Source of the DNA: Deltaproteobacteria bacterium
GTDB lineage: Bacteria > Myxococcota_A > Polyangia > Polyangiales > Houyiibacteriaceae
NCBI GenBank assembly: GCA_017644045.1
Contig: JAEPMI010000014.1
Coordinates: 1-64,000 of the forward strand
Length of the DNA stretch: 64,000 nt
Reading direction: 5' to 3'
In this document: positions 52,036-62,080 of the stretch, one piece after another
Layout of the letters: each line of letters starts with the position of its first letter
Position numbering within the stretch: position 1 is the stretch's first letter
The notes under the pieces: generated by a model
The model's input: only the letters and a program-made list of their open reading frames with translations
Told to the model about the DNA's origin: nothing
The model's database searches: none
Made by a program: the position numbers and the translations under genes

Positions 52036-55000
52036 ATGGGATCGACCGTCCCCGAGGTCATCGCGCGCGCCAAGCAGCTCATCGCCGAGCGCAAGCATCA
52101 AGAAGCCGTGAGGGCATGTCGCCGGGTTCTCCTGGCTCGCCCGGATGAGGCACAGGTCCGTCTGCTCCTCGGGCAGGCGTTGCTCGCCCTGAACCGGAGC
52201 GACGAGGTCCGGCTCGAGATGCTCTCGCTCGTGCGCAAGAACCCCGAGAACGCGTCGGCACACCGGCTGCTGGGCGAGGCCAGGATGCGCCTCGGGCGCA
52301 GCGACGAGGCGCGCAAGTCGTTGAAGCAGGCCCTGAAGCTCGACCCCGCGGATGACGAGGCGCGCGAGTTGCTCGAGGAGCTCGGCGAGTCACCCGACGA
52401 ACTGCCACCCCCGATGGAGACCATCGACCGGTGGTTCGCGGACGAGAAGACCGAGGATGGCGCGGACTCGGGCCTCGCCCCGCTGGAGGGCGAAGCGACC
52501 ACGGCGTCGGTCGCGCTGCCGGAGGAGTCCTTCGACGACCCGACCGACGACCCGCGGGTCCACACGGGACCGTCGATCCAGGTGGACCCCGATCTGGCGA
52601 AGGAGTCGCGCGAGCTCGAGCTCCCGTCGGACGCGCCGAAGGTTCCGAGGCCGATCCCGTCGCCCGACGCCGCCCTTCCTTCTCCTTCCGCGCCGCCGCC
52701 TCCGTCGGTGCCGAAGGTCCCCGCCATGCCGAGGGCGGCCGCCCCGGTCCCGAACCCCGGCCTGCCCGCGCCGCCGAAGGCTTCCGCACCGCGCGCGCCC
52801 GCTCCCTCGGCGCCGCGTGCGCCGCGACCGAAGCGGAAGGCGACCCTGCTCGGCATCGCCGCCATGGCGCCCGCGCCGGGGGCGCCGATCCCGGCACCCG
52901 GCTCGTCCGGTCCGCGCTCCAATCCACCGCCACCTCCCACGGGGCCGGCGCCGACCGCCGGCTTCGACACCGGCGCGAAAGAGCCGGGGGCGCCGCTCGA
53001 GCCCCAGACGGCGGAGCTCAGCCTCGACGATCTCGCCCCGGTCTCGGGCACCGGTGAGCTCGACCCGAGCGATCTCCAGCCGCTCGCGGGCGAGGACACC
53101 AGCCAGCTGGACCTCGCCGAGCTCGACGCCATGACCACCGACGGCGGGCTGCCCGGGGTGTCCATCGAAGCTGCGTCGCCGGACTTCAACGACGAGACGA
53201 CCCGCGGCGCACGCAAGCCAGGAAAGACACCCGCGGTTCCCGTCGTCTCGGCACCCGAGATCGCCCGCGGCGGACCCGTCGCACCGCCGGGTCGCTCGTT
53301 TCAGGACGAGGCGAGCATCGACGGGACCACCCAGCACCAGCCTCGGGTCGATGGCTTCGACTTCCCGAGCGACGTGATCGACACCGGCCTCCCGCCGCTC
53401 GAGGGCGAAGCGACCGCCGCTCGGGAAGCGCCAATCCCCGAGCCCATCGCTCCGCCTCCCGCGATGCCGTCCGGGTTCGCACCCGCCGCGCTGCCGGGTG
53501 GACCTGCCCTCGAAGCCACGGCCACGCCGATGCCGATGCCCTCTCGGTCGATCCCGACCGAGCGGCCGCCACCCCCGGTCGCCGACCCGATCGGTCCGCC
53601 CACCGACACCAGCGGTGCGGCCGGGAAGGGCTTCGACTTCGCCGACACCTGGAGCTCCATCAAGGACACGGTCAGCGGCTGGCGCACCAAGATCGAGTCG
53701 GCCGTCACCGAGCGGACCGGGACCGACGAGGTCCCCACACGGGTCTGGGTCGCGCTGGCCGGCATCCCCGTGCTCCTGCTGGTCATGATCGTCGCGCTCG
53801 TGCGCGTGCTCGGCTCGAGCGGCGCCGAGGACGACGCCCAGATCGCGGCGCGCACCGCGGCCGACGACGGGCTGATCGCCTCCGTTCAATCGGCCCTCGC
53901 GTTCGAAGCCGAAGAGGAGCTCGACAGCCCCACGGCTCGCGCGCGCCAGGCCTGGCTGAACGCCGTCGCCGCCTACGAGCACGGCGCGGACACCGAGGCC
54001 GCGGCGGAGAGCGCGCTCTCGCAGCTGGCCATGGAAGACAGCGGGAAGGCGCTCGCCCGAATCGCTCGCACCTACCTGGCGCTGGAACGCGGCGCGGTGG
54101 AAGAAGCCGCCGCGCTCAGCGATACGCTGCAGGCCACGGACGTCGCGGGCGAGGGTGCCTACGCGAAGGCCTCCGTCGCGATGGAGCGGGGCGACACGAC
54201 CCAGGCGATCGAGCATGCGCGGCGGTCGCAGACCGCTCGACCGGGGTCGGCTCGCTACGCCGCGCTGCTGGCGCGGGTGATGGCGGCGCAGGGCGAGAGC
54301 GACCCCGCGCTCCAGCTCACGAGCGGTGTGGCCGGGGCCGAGGCTTCGCCCGTCGTCCGGCTCGCGCGGGTCGAGGCGCACGCCGCCAACGACGATTGGG
54401 CGGCGAGCCTGGCGGAGGCCGAGGCGGTGCTCGACGCGCTCCAGTCGCGCGCCTCCGACCGCCAGCGAGCTTGGGCGCACCTCGGTGCAGCGCGCGCGCT
54501 CGCCGGTCAGGGGGAGGATGCGCGTGCGCGGGAAGAGCTCGCCGCCGCGACCGAGCATCGGCCGCCCGCCTCGGAGTCCTACGGGCTCGGGTTGGCGGAG
54601 ATCTTCCTCGAGATCGGATCGGCGCAGGACGCGCGAACCTTCATCGACACCCTCCCCGAAGAGGTGGCGAACACTCACCGCCGAGCGGCCGTCTCCGCGG
54701 AGGTCTACCTGGCGCAGGACGACCTCGATGCGCTCGAGGGCGTGCTGGAGAACGCCGCCGACTCACCGCGCACGGCGTTCCTGCGCGGTCGGCTCGCCGA
54801 GGCGAAGGAAGACCTGGAAGCCGCGAAGCGCTTCTATGAGGCCGCGTCGGCCGATGACGAGAGCCGACCGGAGGCGCTGATGCACCTCGGCGCCATCGCC
54901 TTGGAGCAGGAGCGCCTCCCGGATGCGATCGACCGACTGGAGGGCGCCGTGGAGGCGGCTCCGGCGAACGCTCCGGCGGTGGCGATGCTCGCCCGGGCTC

Positions 55001-56040
55001 ACCTGCAGAACGAAGACGCCGACGAGGCGCTCGAGGTGATCGAGCGAGGTCTCCGCGCCTCGCCCGACGATCCGGGGATCCTGGTCGCGAGGGCCGAGGT
55101 CCAGCTCGCGGCCGACCAGCCCGAAGCGGCGATGCGAACGCTCGAGTCGCTGGTGGAGCAGCGTCCGAACGACGCCGACCTCCACTCGTCGCTGGGCGAA
55201 GCCGCTCGCCGCATGGGCAACTTGGAGCGCGCCGCGCAGGCCTACGACAGGGCGCTCGAGCTGCGGCCCAGCGACGACACGGCGCTCCTCGGCAAGGTGC
55301 TCCTCGCCGTGGCCAACCAAGACGTCGAGGGGGCGAAGGCAGCGGTGGAAGCGGCCGAAGCCGGCGGCGTTCGTGGTCGAGAGCTCCGCGTGGCGAAGGC
55401 TCGGCTCTTGGTGCTCGAGGGCGGTGGCCGAGCGGCCGTCCGGGCGCTCCAACCGTTGACGCGTGGTCGCGTGCGCGACGCGGACCTGCTCGCCGCGTAT
55501 GGGTGGGCGCAGGCGCAGGCCGAGGACTACCGCGACGCGAAGCGCACCTTTGCCCGCGCGCTTCGGGTGGACGAAGCCTCCATCGAGGCACACCTCGGGA
55601 TGGCGCTCGTGGAGACCCGTCTCGGCGATCTTCGCGGCGCAGCACAAGCCGTCGGTGAAGCGGAGCGGATCGTTCGGAGCGAAGAGCTCGGTGACCGATA
55701 CGAGGCGCGCGTGGCCGTCGCGCGCGGTCGCGTCCGATTCGAGTACGGCAGCTTCTCCGAGGCCAAGGAGCACGCGGAGCAGGCGGTGGAGAAGGACGCG
55801 CGCAGCGCCGAGGCGCACTTCCTCCTCGCGATGATCGCCGACGCGACCGGCGGCGACCCAGAGCCGCACCTCCGTCGAGCCTCCGAGGGACGGATGCCGC
55901 CCCCGGAGGTCTTCGGGCAGCTCGTGATCCACATGCGCGCTGGCTCCGAGCGCTGCGAGCTGGGTGAGCGCTACCTCGCCGCGGCACCGCGAGGCATCGA
56001 CGCGCGCGACGTTCAGCGGCTCACGAGCCGCTGCCGATGA
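52036..56040 (+). CDS. Large TPR protein with one membrane helix
   Basis: The protein is 1334 aa. The N-terminal 120 residues are TPR-like (AVRACRRVLLARPDEAQVRL, ARKSLKQALKLDPADDEARE). Residues about 125-560 are Pro/Ala-rich and disordered, with repeated SLDDLAP or GLPPLEGEATAA-type segments. One transmembrane helix follows (about 570-592: VWVALAGIPVLLLVMIVALV). The last 740 residues hold many TPR units, for example EALMHLGAIALEQERLPDAI and NLERAAQAYDRALELRPSDD. Such proteins serve as scaffolds in myxobacterial envelope or motility machines. It precedes a Ser/Thr kinase on the other strand. Function unknown. Confidence 0.8.
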   Translation: MGSTVPEVIARAKQLIAERKHQEAVRACRRVLLARPDEAQVRLLLGQALLALNRSDEVRLEMLSLVRKNPENASAHRLLGEARMRLGRSDEARKSLKQALKLDPADDEARELLEELGESPDELPPPMETIDRWFADEKTEDGADSGLAPLEGEATTASVALPEESFDDPTDDPRVHTGPSIQVDPDLAKESRELELPSDAPKVPRPIPSPDAALPSPSAPPPPSVPKVPAMPRAAAPVPNPGLPAPPKASAPRAPAPSAPRAPRPKRKATLLGIAAMAPAPGAPIPAPGSSGPRSNPPPPPTGPAPTAGFDTGAKEPGAPLEPQTAELSLDDLAPVSGTGELDPSDLQPLAGEDTSQLDLAELDAMTTDGGLPGVSIEAASPDFNDETTRGARKPGKTPAVPVVSAPEIARGGPVAPPGRSFQDEASIDGTTQHQPRVDGFDFPSDVIDTGLPPLEGEATAAREAPIPEPIAPPPAMPSGFAPAALPGGPALEATATPMPMPSRSIPTERPPPPVADPIGPPTDTSGAAGKGFDFADTWSSIKDTVSGWRTKIESAVTERTGTDEVPTRVWVALAGIPVLLLVMIVALVRVLGSSGAEDDAQIAARTAADDGLIASVQSALAFEAEEELDSPTARARQAWLNAVAAYEHGADTEAAAESALSQLAMEDSGKALARIARTYLALERGAVEEAAALSDTLQATDVAGEGAYAKASVAMERGDTTQAIEHARRSQTARPGSARYAALLARVMAAQGESDPALQLTSGVAGAEASPVVRLARVEAHAANDDWAASLAEAEAVLDALQSRASDRQRAWAHLGAARALAGQGEDARAREELAAATEHRPPASESYGLGLAEIFLEIGSAQDARTFIDTLPEEVANTHRRAAVSAEVYLAQDDLDALEGVLENAADSPRTAFLRGRLAEAKEDLEAAKRFYEAASADDESRPEALMHLGAIALEQERLPDAIDRLEGAVEAAPANAPAVAMLARAHLQNEDADEALEVIERGLRASPDDPGILVARAEVQLAADQPEAAMRTLESLVEQRPNDADLHSSLGEAARRMGNLERAAQAYDRALELRPSDDTALLGKVLLAVANQDVEGAKAAVEAAEAGGVRGRELRVAKARLLVLEGGGRAAVRALQPLTRGRVRDADLLAAYGWAQAQAEDYRDAKRTFARALRVDEASIEAHLGMALVETRLGDLRGAAQAVGEAERIVRSEELGDRYEARVAVARGRVRFEYGSFSEAKEHAEQAVEKDARSAEAHFLLAMIADATGGDPEPHLRRASEGRMPPPEVFGQLVIHMRAGSERCELGERYLAAAPRGIDARDVQRLTSRCR

Positions 56041-56202
56041 GCGGCGCTGAAGCGCGATCTGAACCGAAATTCGCCGATCTCGCTAGAGTGACGACACTGG
56101 CATCATACGGGCCAAGGAGTGCCCGATGCGGCATCTATCTGCCCGCTTGAATCGCCGGCACCTCACTATCACGGTGAAGATCCGTCGCTGCGACGGGCTC
56201 AC

Positions 56203-57597
56203 TCAGCCGATGTAGCCGAGGAAGTACGCGGCGGCGCCGGCGCCTGCGAGCAACAACACGATCAGGCCGATCACGATGGCGCCGCCACCACCGCCGCCGC
56301 TGGGCTGGGTCTCGGGCGGCGTCGGAGGCACGGGTGTCGGCGAGCTCCGGCGCGCGGGATCGTTGGGCGGCGCCAGCTCGTCTTGCTCGAGGGTGGCCGC
56401 CAGAGACTCGAGGCCCGACTCGCGCCAGCCCGGCTCGGACTTGTCGCCGCTGTTGGAGTCGAGCGCGGCGGCCACGTCGGCGTCGTCGCTGAACCAGTCG
56501 GCCGGGTTCTCGAAGAGACCGGCGTCGAGCGGCTGCGCGCCGTCCACGTCGTCGGGGCTCAGCGGAGCGGCCACCGAGGGGTCGTCGCTGATGTCGTCCA
56601 GCGAGGTGAAGCGGAGCAGCTCCTCCTGGATCAGCTTGTCGATGATCGACTGCTGGTTGCTCGGGGTCTCCGGCGTGGCGGTGTCGGCCTGCGCCAGGAT
56701 GCTCTTCACCAGGTTCGCGATGTCGGTCGCCGTGACCTTCATCTGGTTGGAGAAGAGGTAGCCGGCGAGGGCGTCTTCGAACTCGCGCGCGTTCTGGTAG
56801 CGCTGGTTCGGATCGGGGGTGAGCGCCTTGGCGAGCACGCCCTCGAACTCCTCGTCGACCTCGGGTGAGATCTTCGAGAGGCTCGGGACCTGTGCCTGCT
56901 GCACCAGCTTGACCGTCTGGTAGTCGGTCTCGCCGAGGAAGAGTCGCCGGCCGGCGAGCATCTCCCAGAGCACGATGCCGAGCGCGAAGATGTCGGCGCG
57001 CTCGTCGACGTCCTCGCCGCGCGCGGCCTCCGGCGAGAGGTAGCTGAACTTGCCCTTCACGACGCCGGGGTCGGTCTTCTCGAGCTGGGTCGTCGCCTTG
57101 GCGAGACCGAAGTCGGTGACCTTCACCTCGCCGCGCTTGCTGACGAGGATGTTCGGCGGGGACACGTCGCGGTGGACGATGTCCATCTCTTCGCCCTCGT
57201 CGCTGAGGAGCTCGTGCGCGAAGCTCAACCCCCGACAGGCGTGCATCGTCATGTAGACGGCCTCCTTGAAGGGGACGGTGCGTCCGCCCTTCCGGAGAAC
57301 CTCGATGATCTTCTTGAGGTTACAGCCGTCGACGAACTCCATCACGATGAAGTAGGTGTCGTCGGCCGCGCCGATATCGAAGACGCTGACGATGTTGGCG
57401 TGGCTCAGCCGCGCGCCGAGCCGGGCCTCGTCCAAGAACATCCCGATGAAGTTCTTGTTCTGGGCGAGGTGCGGCAGAACGCGCTTGATCGCGACCTTCT
57501 TCTTGAAGCCCTGAACGCTCTGGGCTTCGCCGATGAAGACCTCGGCCATGCCCCCGGCTTCGAGGCGTTTTACGACGCGGTATCGCTGTTCTGCCAT
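56203..57597 (-). CDS. Ser/Thr protein kinase with C-terminal membrane anchor
   Basis: The protein is 464 aa from the ATG at 57597. The kinase domain (about 6-275) shows EAGGMAEVF, KKVAIKRVL, an intact catalytic loop IVHRDVSPPNILV (HRD), DFG in VTDFGLAK and KGKFSYLSPEAARGE. A disordered acidic linker rich in Asp, Ser and Pro follows (about 330-430). The protein ends in GGGGGGAIVIG and a hydrophobic helix (about 440-460), so the kinase domain is cytoplasmic with no large outer sensor. This layout is common in myxobacteria. It is divergent from rpe and the FHA-sigma54 regulator, whose FHA domain could read its phosphorylated products. Confidence 0.88.
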   Translation of the reverse strand: MAEQRYRVVKRLEAGGMAEVFIGEAQSVQGFKKKVAIKRVLPHLAQNKNFIGMFLDEARLGARLSHANIVSVFDIGAADDTYFIVMEFVDGCNLKKIIEVLRKGGRTVPFKEAVYMTMHACRGLSFAHELLSDEGEEMDIVHRDVSPPNILVSKRGEVKVTDFGLAKATTQLEKTDPGVVKGKFSYLSPEAARGEDVDERADIFALGIVLWEMLAGRRLFLGETDYQTVKLVQQAQVPSLSKISPEVDEEFEGVLAKALTPDPNQRYQNAREFEDALAGYLFSNQMKVTATDIANLVKSILAQADTATPETPSNQQSIIDKLIQEELLRFTSLDDISDDPSVAAPLSPDDVDGAQPLDAGLFENPADWFSDDADVAAALDSNSGDKSEPGWRESGLESLAATLEQDELAPPNDPARRSSPTPVPPTPPETQPSGGGGGGAIVIGLIVLLLAGAGAAAYFLGYIG

Positions 57598-57740
57598 GAA
57601 AGTCCGGTACGCCTGCCCACAGAGGGCCGGCACGGCTGGGGGATTGTCTTCCCCCCCACTGGCTGCGTCAAGCCGATGCGAGTGGCGCTCCACTGGAAAC
57701 TGACGTTGACACCGCGGTGGGGGACCGCTTGACTGCGGGC

Positions 57741-58432
57741 GTGTCGCGCTCGCCTCGACCCCTCCGGATCGCCCCCTCCATCCTCTCGGCCGACTTCGGC
57801 CAGCTGGGCGCGGAGGTCGCCGCCATCGACCAGGCCGGCGCCGATTGGATCCACGTCGACGTCATGGACGGGCGATTCGTGCCAAATCTGACCATCGGGC
57901 CGGTGGTGGTGAAAGCGGTGCGCAAGGCCACCACCAAGCCCCTCGACGTCCATCTGATGATCGTGGAGCCCGAGAAGTACGTGGACGCCTTCGCCGAAGC
58001 CGGCGCCGATGGGCTGACCGTCCACGCCGAGGCTTGCGACCATCTCCACCGCGTCTTGCAGCAGATTCGCGGGCTCGGAAAGAAGGCCGGCGTCTCGCTC
58101 AACCCGCACACGCCCGAAGACGTGGTCCGCTACGTGTTGCCCTACTGCGACCTGATCCTCGTGATGAGCGTGAACCCAGGCTTCGGTGGTCAGTCGTTCA
58201 TCCCCGAGGCGCTGCCGAAGATTCGTCGACTCCGTGAGATGATCGACGAGGGAGGTCACGACATCGACCTCGAGGTCGACGGTGGCGTGAAGCCCGGCAC
58301 TGCGCGACAGGTCATCGAGGCCGGCGCCGACGTGATCGTCGCCGGCTCGGCGGTCTTCGGGAAGGACGACTACGCGGCGGCCATCACGGCGTTGCGGAGC
58401 GATGGGGCGGAGGAAAGCGCACAGGTGCGGGC

Positions 58433-58436
<4 letters not shown>
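57741..58436 (+). CDS. rpe: Ribulose-phosphate 3-epimerase
   Basis: The protein (231 aa) interconverts ribulose 5-phosphate and xylulose 5-phosphate in the pentose phosphate pathway. The GTG at 57741 puts [14 protein letters not shown] near the start, as usual; a GTG at 57717 or TTG at 57729 is possible. Signature motifs are [43 protein letters not shown] and LEVDGGV, then AGSAVFG. It is the first gene of a pair, overlapping the FHA-sigma54 activator by four bases. That pairing is unusual because the two products have no evident common role. Confidence 0.92.
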
Positions 58437-59799
<1,363 letters not shown>

Positions 59800-59821
<22 letters not shown>

Positions 59822-61071
59822 TCCTCGGTCACGACCATCCGATCGGCGAGCTCGGCTCGGCTGGACACGCCGAGCTTGCCGTACGCCGTACGCAGGAGAT
59901 TGCTGACCGTACGGGTCGCGCAGCGTCGGCGGCGCGCGATGGCGTCGTCGCTCCAGCCGCGCGCTGCCAGCACGGCCACCTCTCCCTCGGCTTCGGTGAG
60001 CTGGGCCGGTGCCTGGAGCTGCGCGTCCAGGACCACCATGCCGACGCCCGAAAGGCGCAGGGCACCGACGCTACTCTGTCGAAGGATCGGAAGCTCGGTG
60101 CGATGGCTCAGCCCGAGCTTCGCCATCGTGCGGGTGAGGTGGGTGGCGACCGATGAGGGAGCGAGCCCGAGCGCATAGCCGATCTCCTGATTCGAGAGTC
60201 CGTGCGAGGCCATCCGAGCGACCTGACGCTCACGCATGCTGAGTGCGTTCGGGTGCTCGAAGTGGGGCGCGTTCGGGATGGCGACGTAGTAGCGCCGCCC
60301 ATCGCCATCGAATCGGTCGATCAGCGTCCAGCGGCCGTCCACGACCGGCGTCCAGTCGGTGATCGCGTCGTCCGTCCCGAAGCGTCGGGTCTGCGATCGT
60401 TCGCGATGGACGACCTCGCGTCGGAGCCGCTCGCGTGCGCTCTCGGTCTTCGCGTCGTCGGCCTCCGCGTGCACGAGCGCGCCATCGACTCCCAACACGG
60501 CGGCTCCGTCGTCCGGCTCGGGAGGCCGGTCTCCGAGCGCACGGCGCAGTCGGAGCGCGGCGACGGAGTGACTCCCGGCGGCGATCCAGTGAGCAATGTT
60601 CTGCATGGGCGGCGGGAGCTCCTCCGAATGGAGCCCCACCAGGAGGACCTCCTCCCCGCCACCGTCTCTCGACAGCAGACCGATGTGGTCAGCGAGTCGA
60701 AATCCCTCCGGCGGAACCTCCAGGTAGAAGTTCGGGATGCCGTTCGACGCCATCCAGTCGGTGAAGCGGCAGAACATCGGCGTCGTTCGCATCGCGACCG
60801 CGATCTGCTCGGGTGGGGCCATCGGCGCGATTCGGCGCATGTAGGCCATGGCTGCCGAATCGTCCGTGGCGCACTCCAGGACGTTCCACCGACCATCGGT
60901 GCGGGAACGCTCGTAGACGGCTGCGTGGATGATGCCCAGGCCGTTCGGCCCTTCGGCGAGGGGTCTGGCGGCGGCTGCCATCCCGGCCAGCCACTGCTCC
61001 ATCGATCCCTCGAGATCGTAGGCCGCCTGAATGACCGCGCGGGGCCCCACGTCCTTTCGTTTCGTTCCCAC
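59800..61071 (-). CDS. Transcriptional regulator with two LuxR-type HTH domains
   Basis: The protein is 423 aa with a GTG start. The first 270 residues have no recognisable sensor domain. A LuxR-type HTH follows (about 283-340: LSMRERQVARMASHGLSNQE, IGYALGLAPSSVATHLTRTM, AKLGLSHRTEL). A second, separate LuxR-type HTH ends the protein (about 362-415: LTEAEGEVAVLAARGWSDDA, IARRRRCATRTVSNLLRTAY, GKLGVSSRAEL). The second is more diverged. Two such domains in one chain are rare. The last 22 bases overlap the 3' end of the convergent FHA-sigma54 gene. Target genes and ligand are unknown. Confidence 0.85.
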
Positions 61072-61150
61072 TGCTTCCGCCGACCGAACACCAGCGATCC
61101 GAGTCGTAGACCTCAGAATACGAAAAATGGTCGTTCAGCGCGTTCCCGGT

Positions 61151-62080
61151 TCAGGGACAGCCGCGTGTGCCGAGCCCATCGAGGGCATTGAGAGCGAAGC
61201 CGTTCCACTCGATCGATGGGTCGAACGCGTCGGTCACGTCGGTGTCGCCCATGATGACGGTGCACTTCCGTCGCAGCGTCTCGTCCTGGGTGCTGAGCCC
61301 GCCGCCGCTCCAGCTGTTTCCTGGGTCCATGCCGTCGTCCTGGCCAAAGCTGTCCAGAACCACTCCGTCGCAGAGGAGCACGTAGCCATCATCGCCGTTG
61401 TGGGAGACCAAGGTGCTCTCCTGGTCGCACACGGTGCTGCGCGGCGGGTCGGTCAGCGCGCTGTTGCACACCACGTGCACGTCCCCGGCAGCCAGCGTCC
61501 CCGTGAGCCCGACGGTCGCTCCGGTTGCCGAACCGCCGTTGGTGAAGCGCTCGAGGATGCAGGTCTCTGCTTCGAGATCGATCGACGCGGACCCGATGTT
61601 CGCGATCTCGATCGCCTTGTTCAGGCTCGAGCCCTCGACGTACTCACTGAAGAGGAGGACCGGCCCGGTCAGGCCGAGGTCCACGCCCGAGTCCGCGGGG
61701 ATGCCCGCGTCGCCTGGTCCACCGTCCGGTTCAAACGCGTCGGGCTCGACGTCCCCACCGTCGTCCGGGCCTCCGTCGCTGGTGCCGAGGTCCTCGGCCA
61801 CCGCGGCGTCGGTCCCGGCGTCCGCTGGTCCGCCGTCCGCCTCGGGCATGCTCATGTCCGGTATCGGCGTCGCGACGCGGCACTTGCCGATCGCGTCGCA
61901 GGTCATCGAGCCCTCGCAGTCGTCGTCGACGACGCAGTCTCGGGAGCAGCTCCCCGAGCCACAGTAGAACCCTTCGTCGCAGTCGGAGTTGAGGGCGCAC
62001 TCGGCGCCGTCGTCTCCGCACGCGAGCAGCAGCGCGCACCCGATCGAGATCAGAGTCTTCGCCGTCCTCACAGACTGCAT
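61151..62080 (-). CDS. Lamin-tail-domain lipoprotein
   Basis: The protein is 309 aa. The ATG at 62080 gives the signal MQSVRTAKTLISIGCALLLAC, lipobox LLAC then GDDG. A short Cys-rich segment (CALNSDCDEGFYCGSGSC) is followed by a long Asp/Gly/Pro-rich spacer (about 65-145). A lamin-tail-like domain occupies about 150-309, beginning LLFSEYVEGSSLNKAIEIAN. The opening resembles the lamin-tail domain of the lipoprotein at 98-1879. The start codon lies within the 3' end of the MopE-type gene (13-base overlap), so both proteins are made together. Function unknown; probably surface or outer-membrane. Confidence 0.8.
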   Translation of the reverse strand: MQSVRTAKTLISIGCALLLACGDDGAECALNSDCDEGFYCGSGSCSRDCVVDDDCEGSMTCDAIGKCRVATPIPDMSMPEADGGPADAGTDAAVAEDLGTSDGGPDDGGDVEPDAFEPDGGPGDAGIPADSGVDLGLTGPVLLFSEYVEGSSLNKAIEIANIGSASIDLEAETCILERFTNGGSATGATVGLTGTLAAGDVHVVCNSALTDPPRSTVCDQESTLVSHNGDDGYVLLCDGVVLDSFGQDDGMDPGNSWSGGGLSTQDETLRRKCTVIMGDTDVTDAFDPSIEWNGFALNALDGLGTRGCP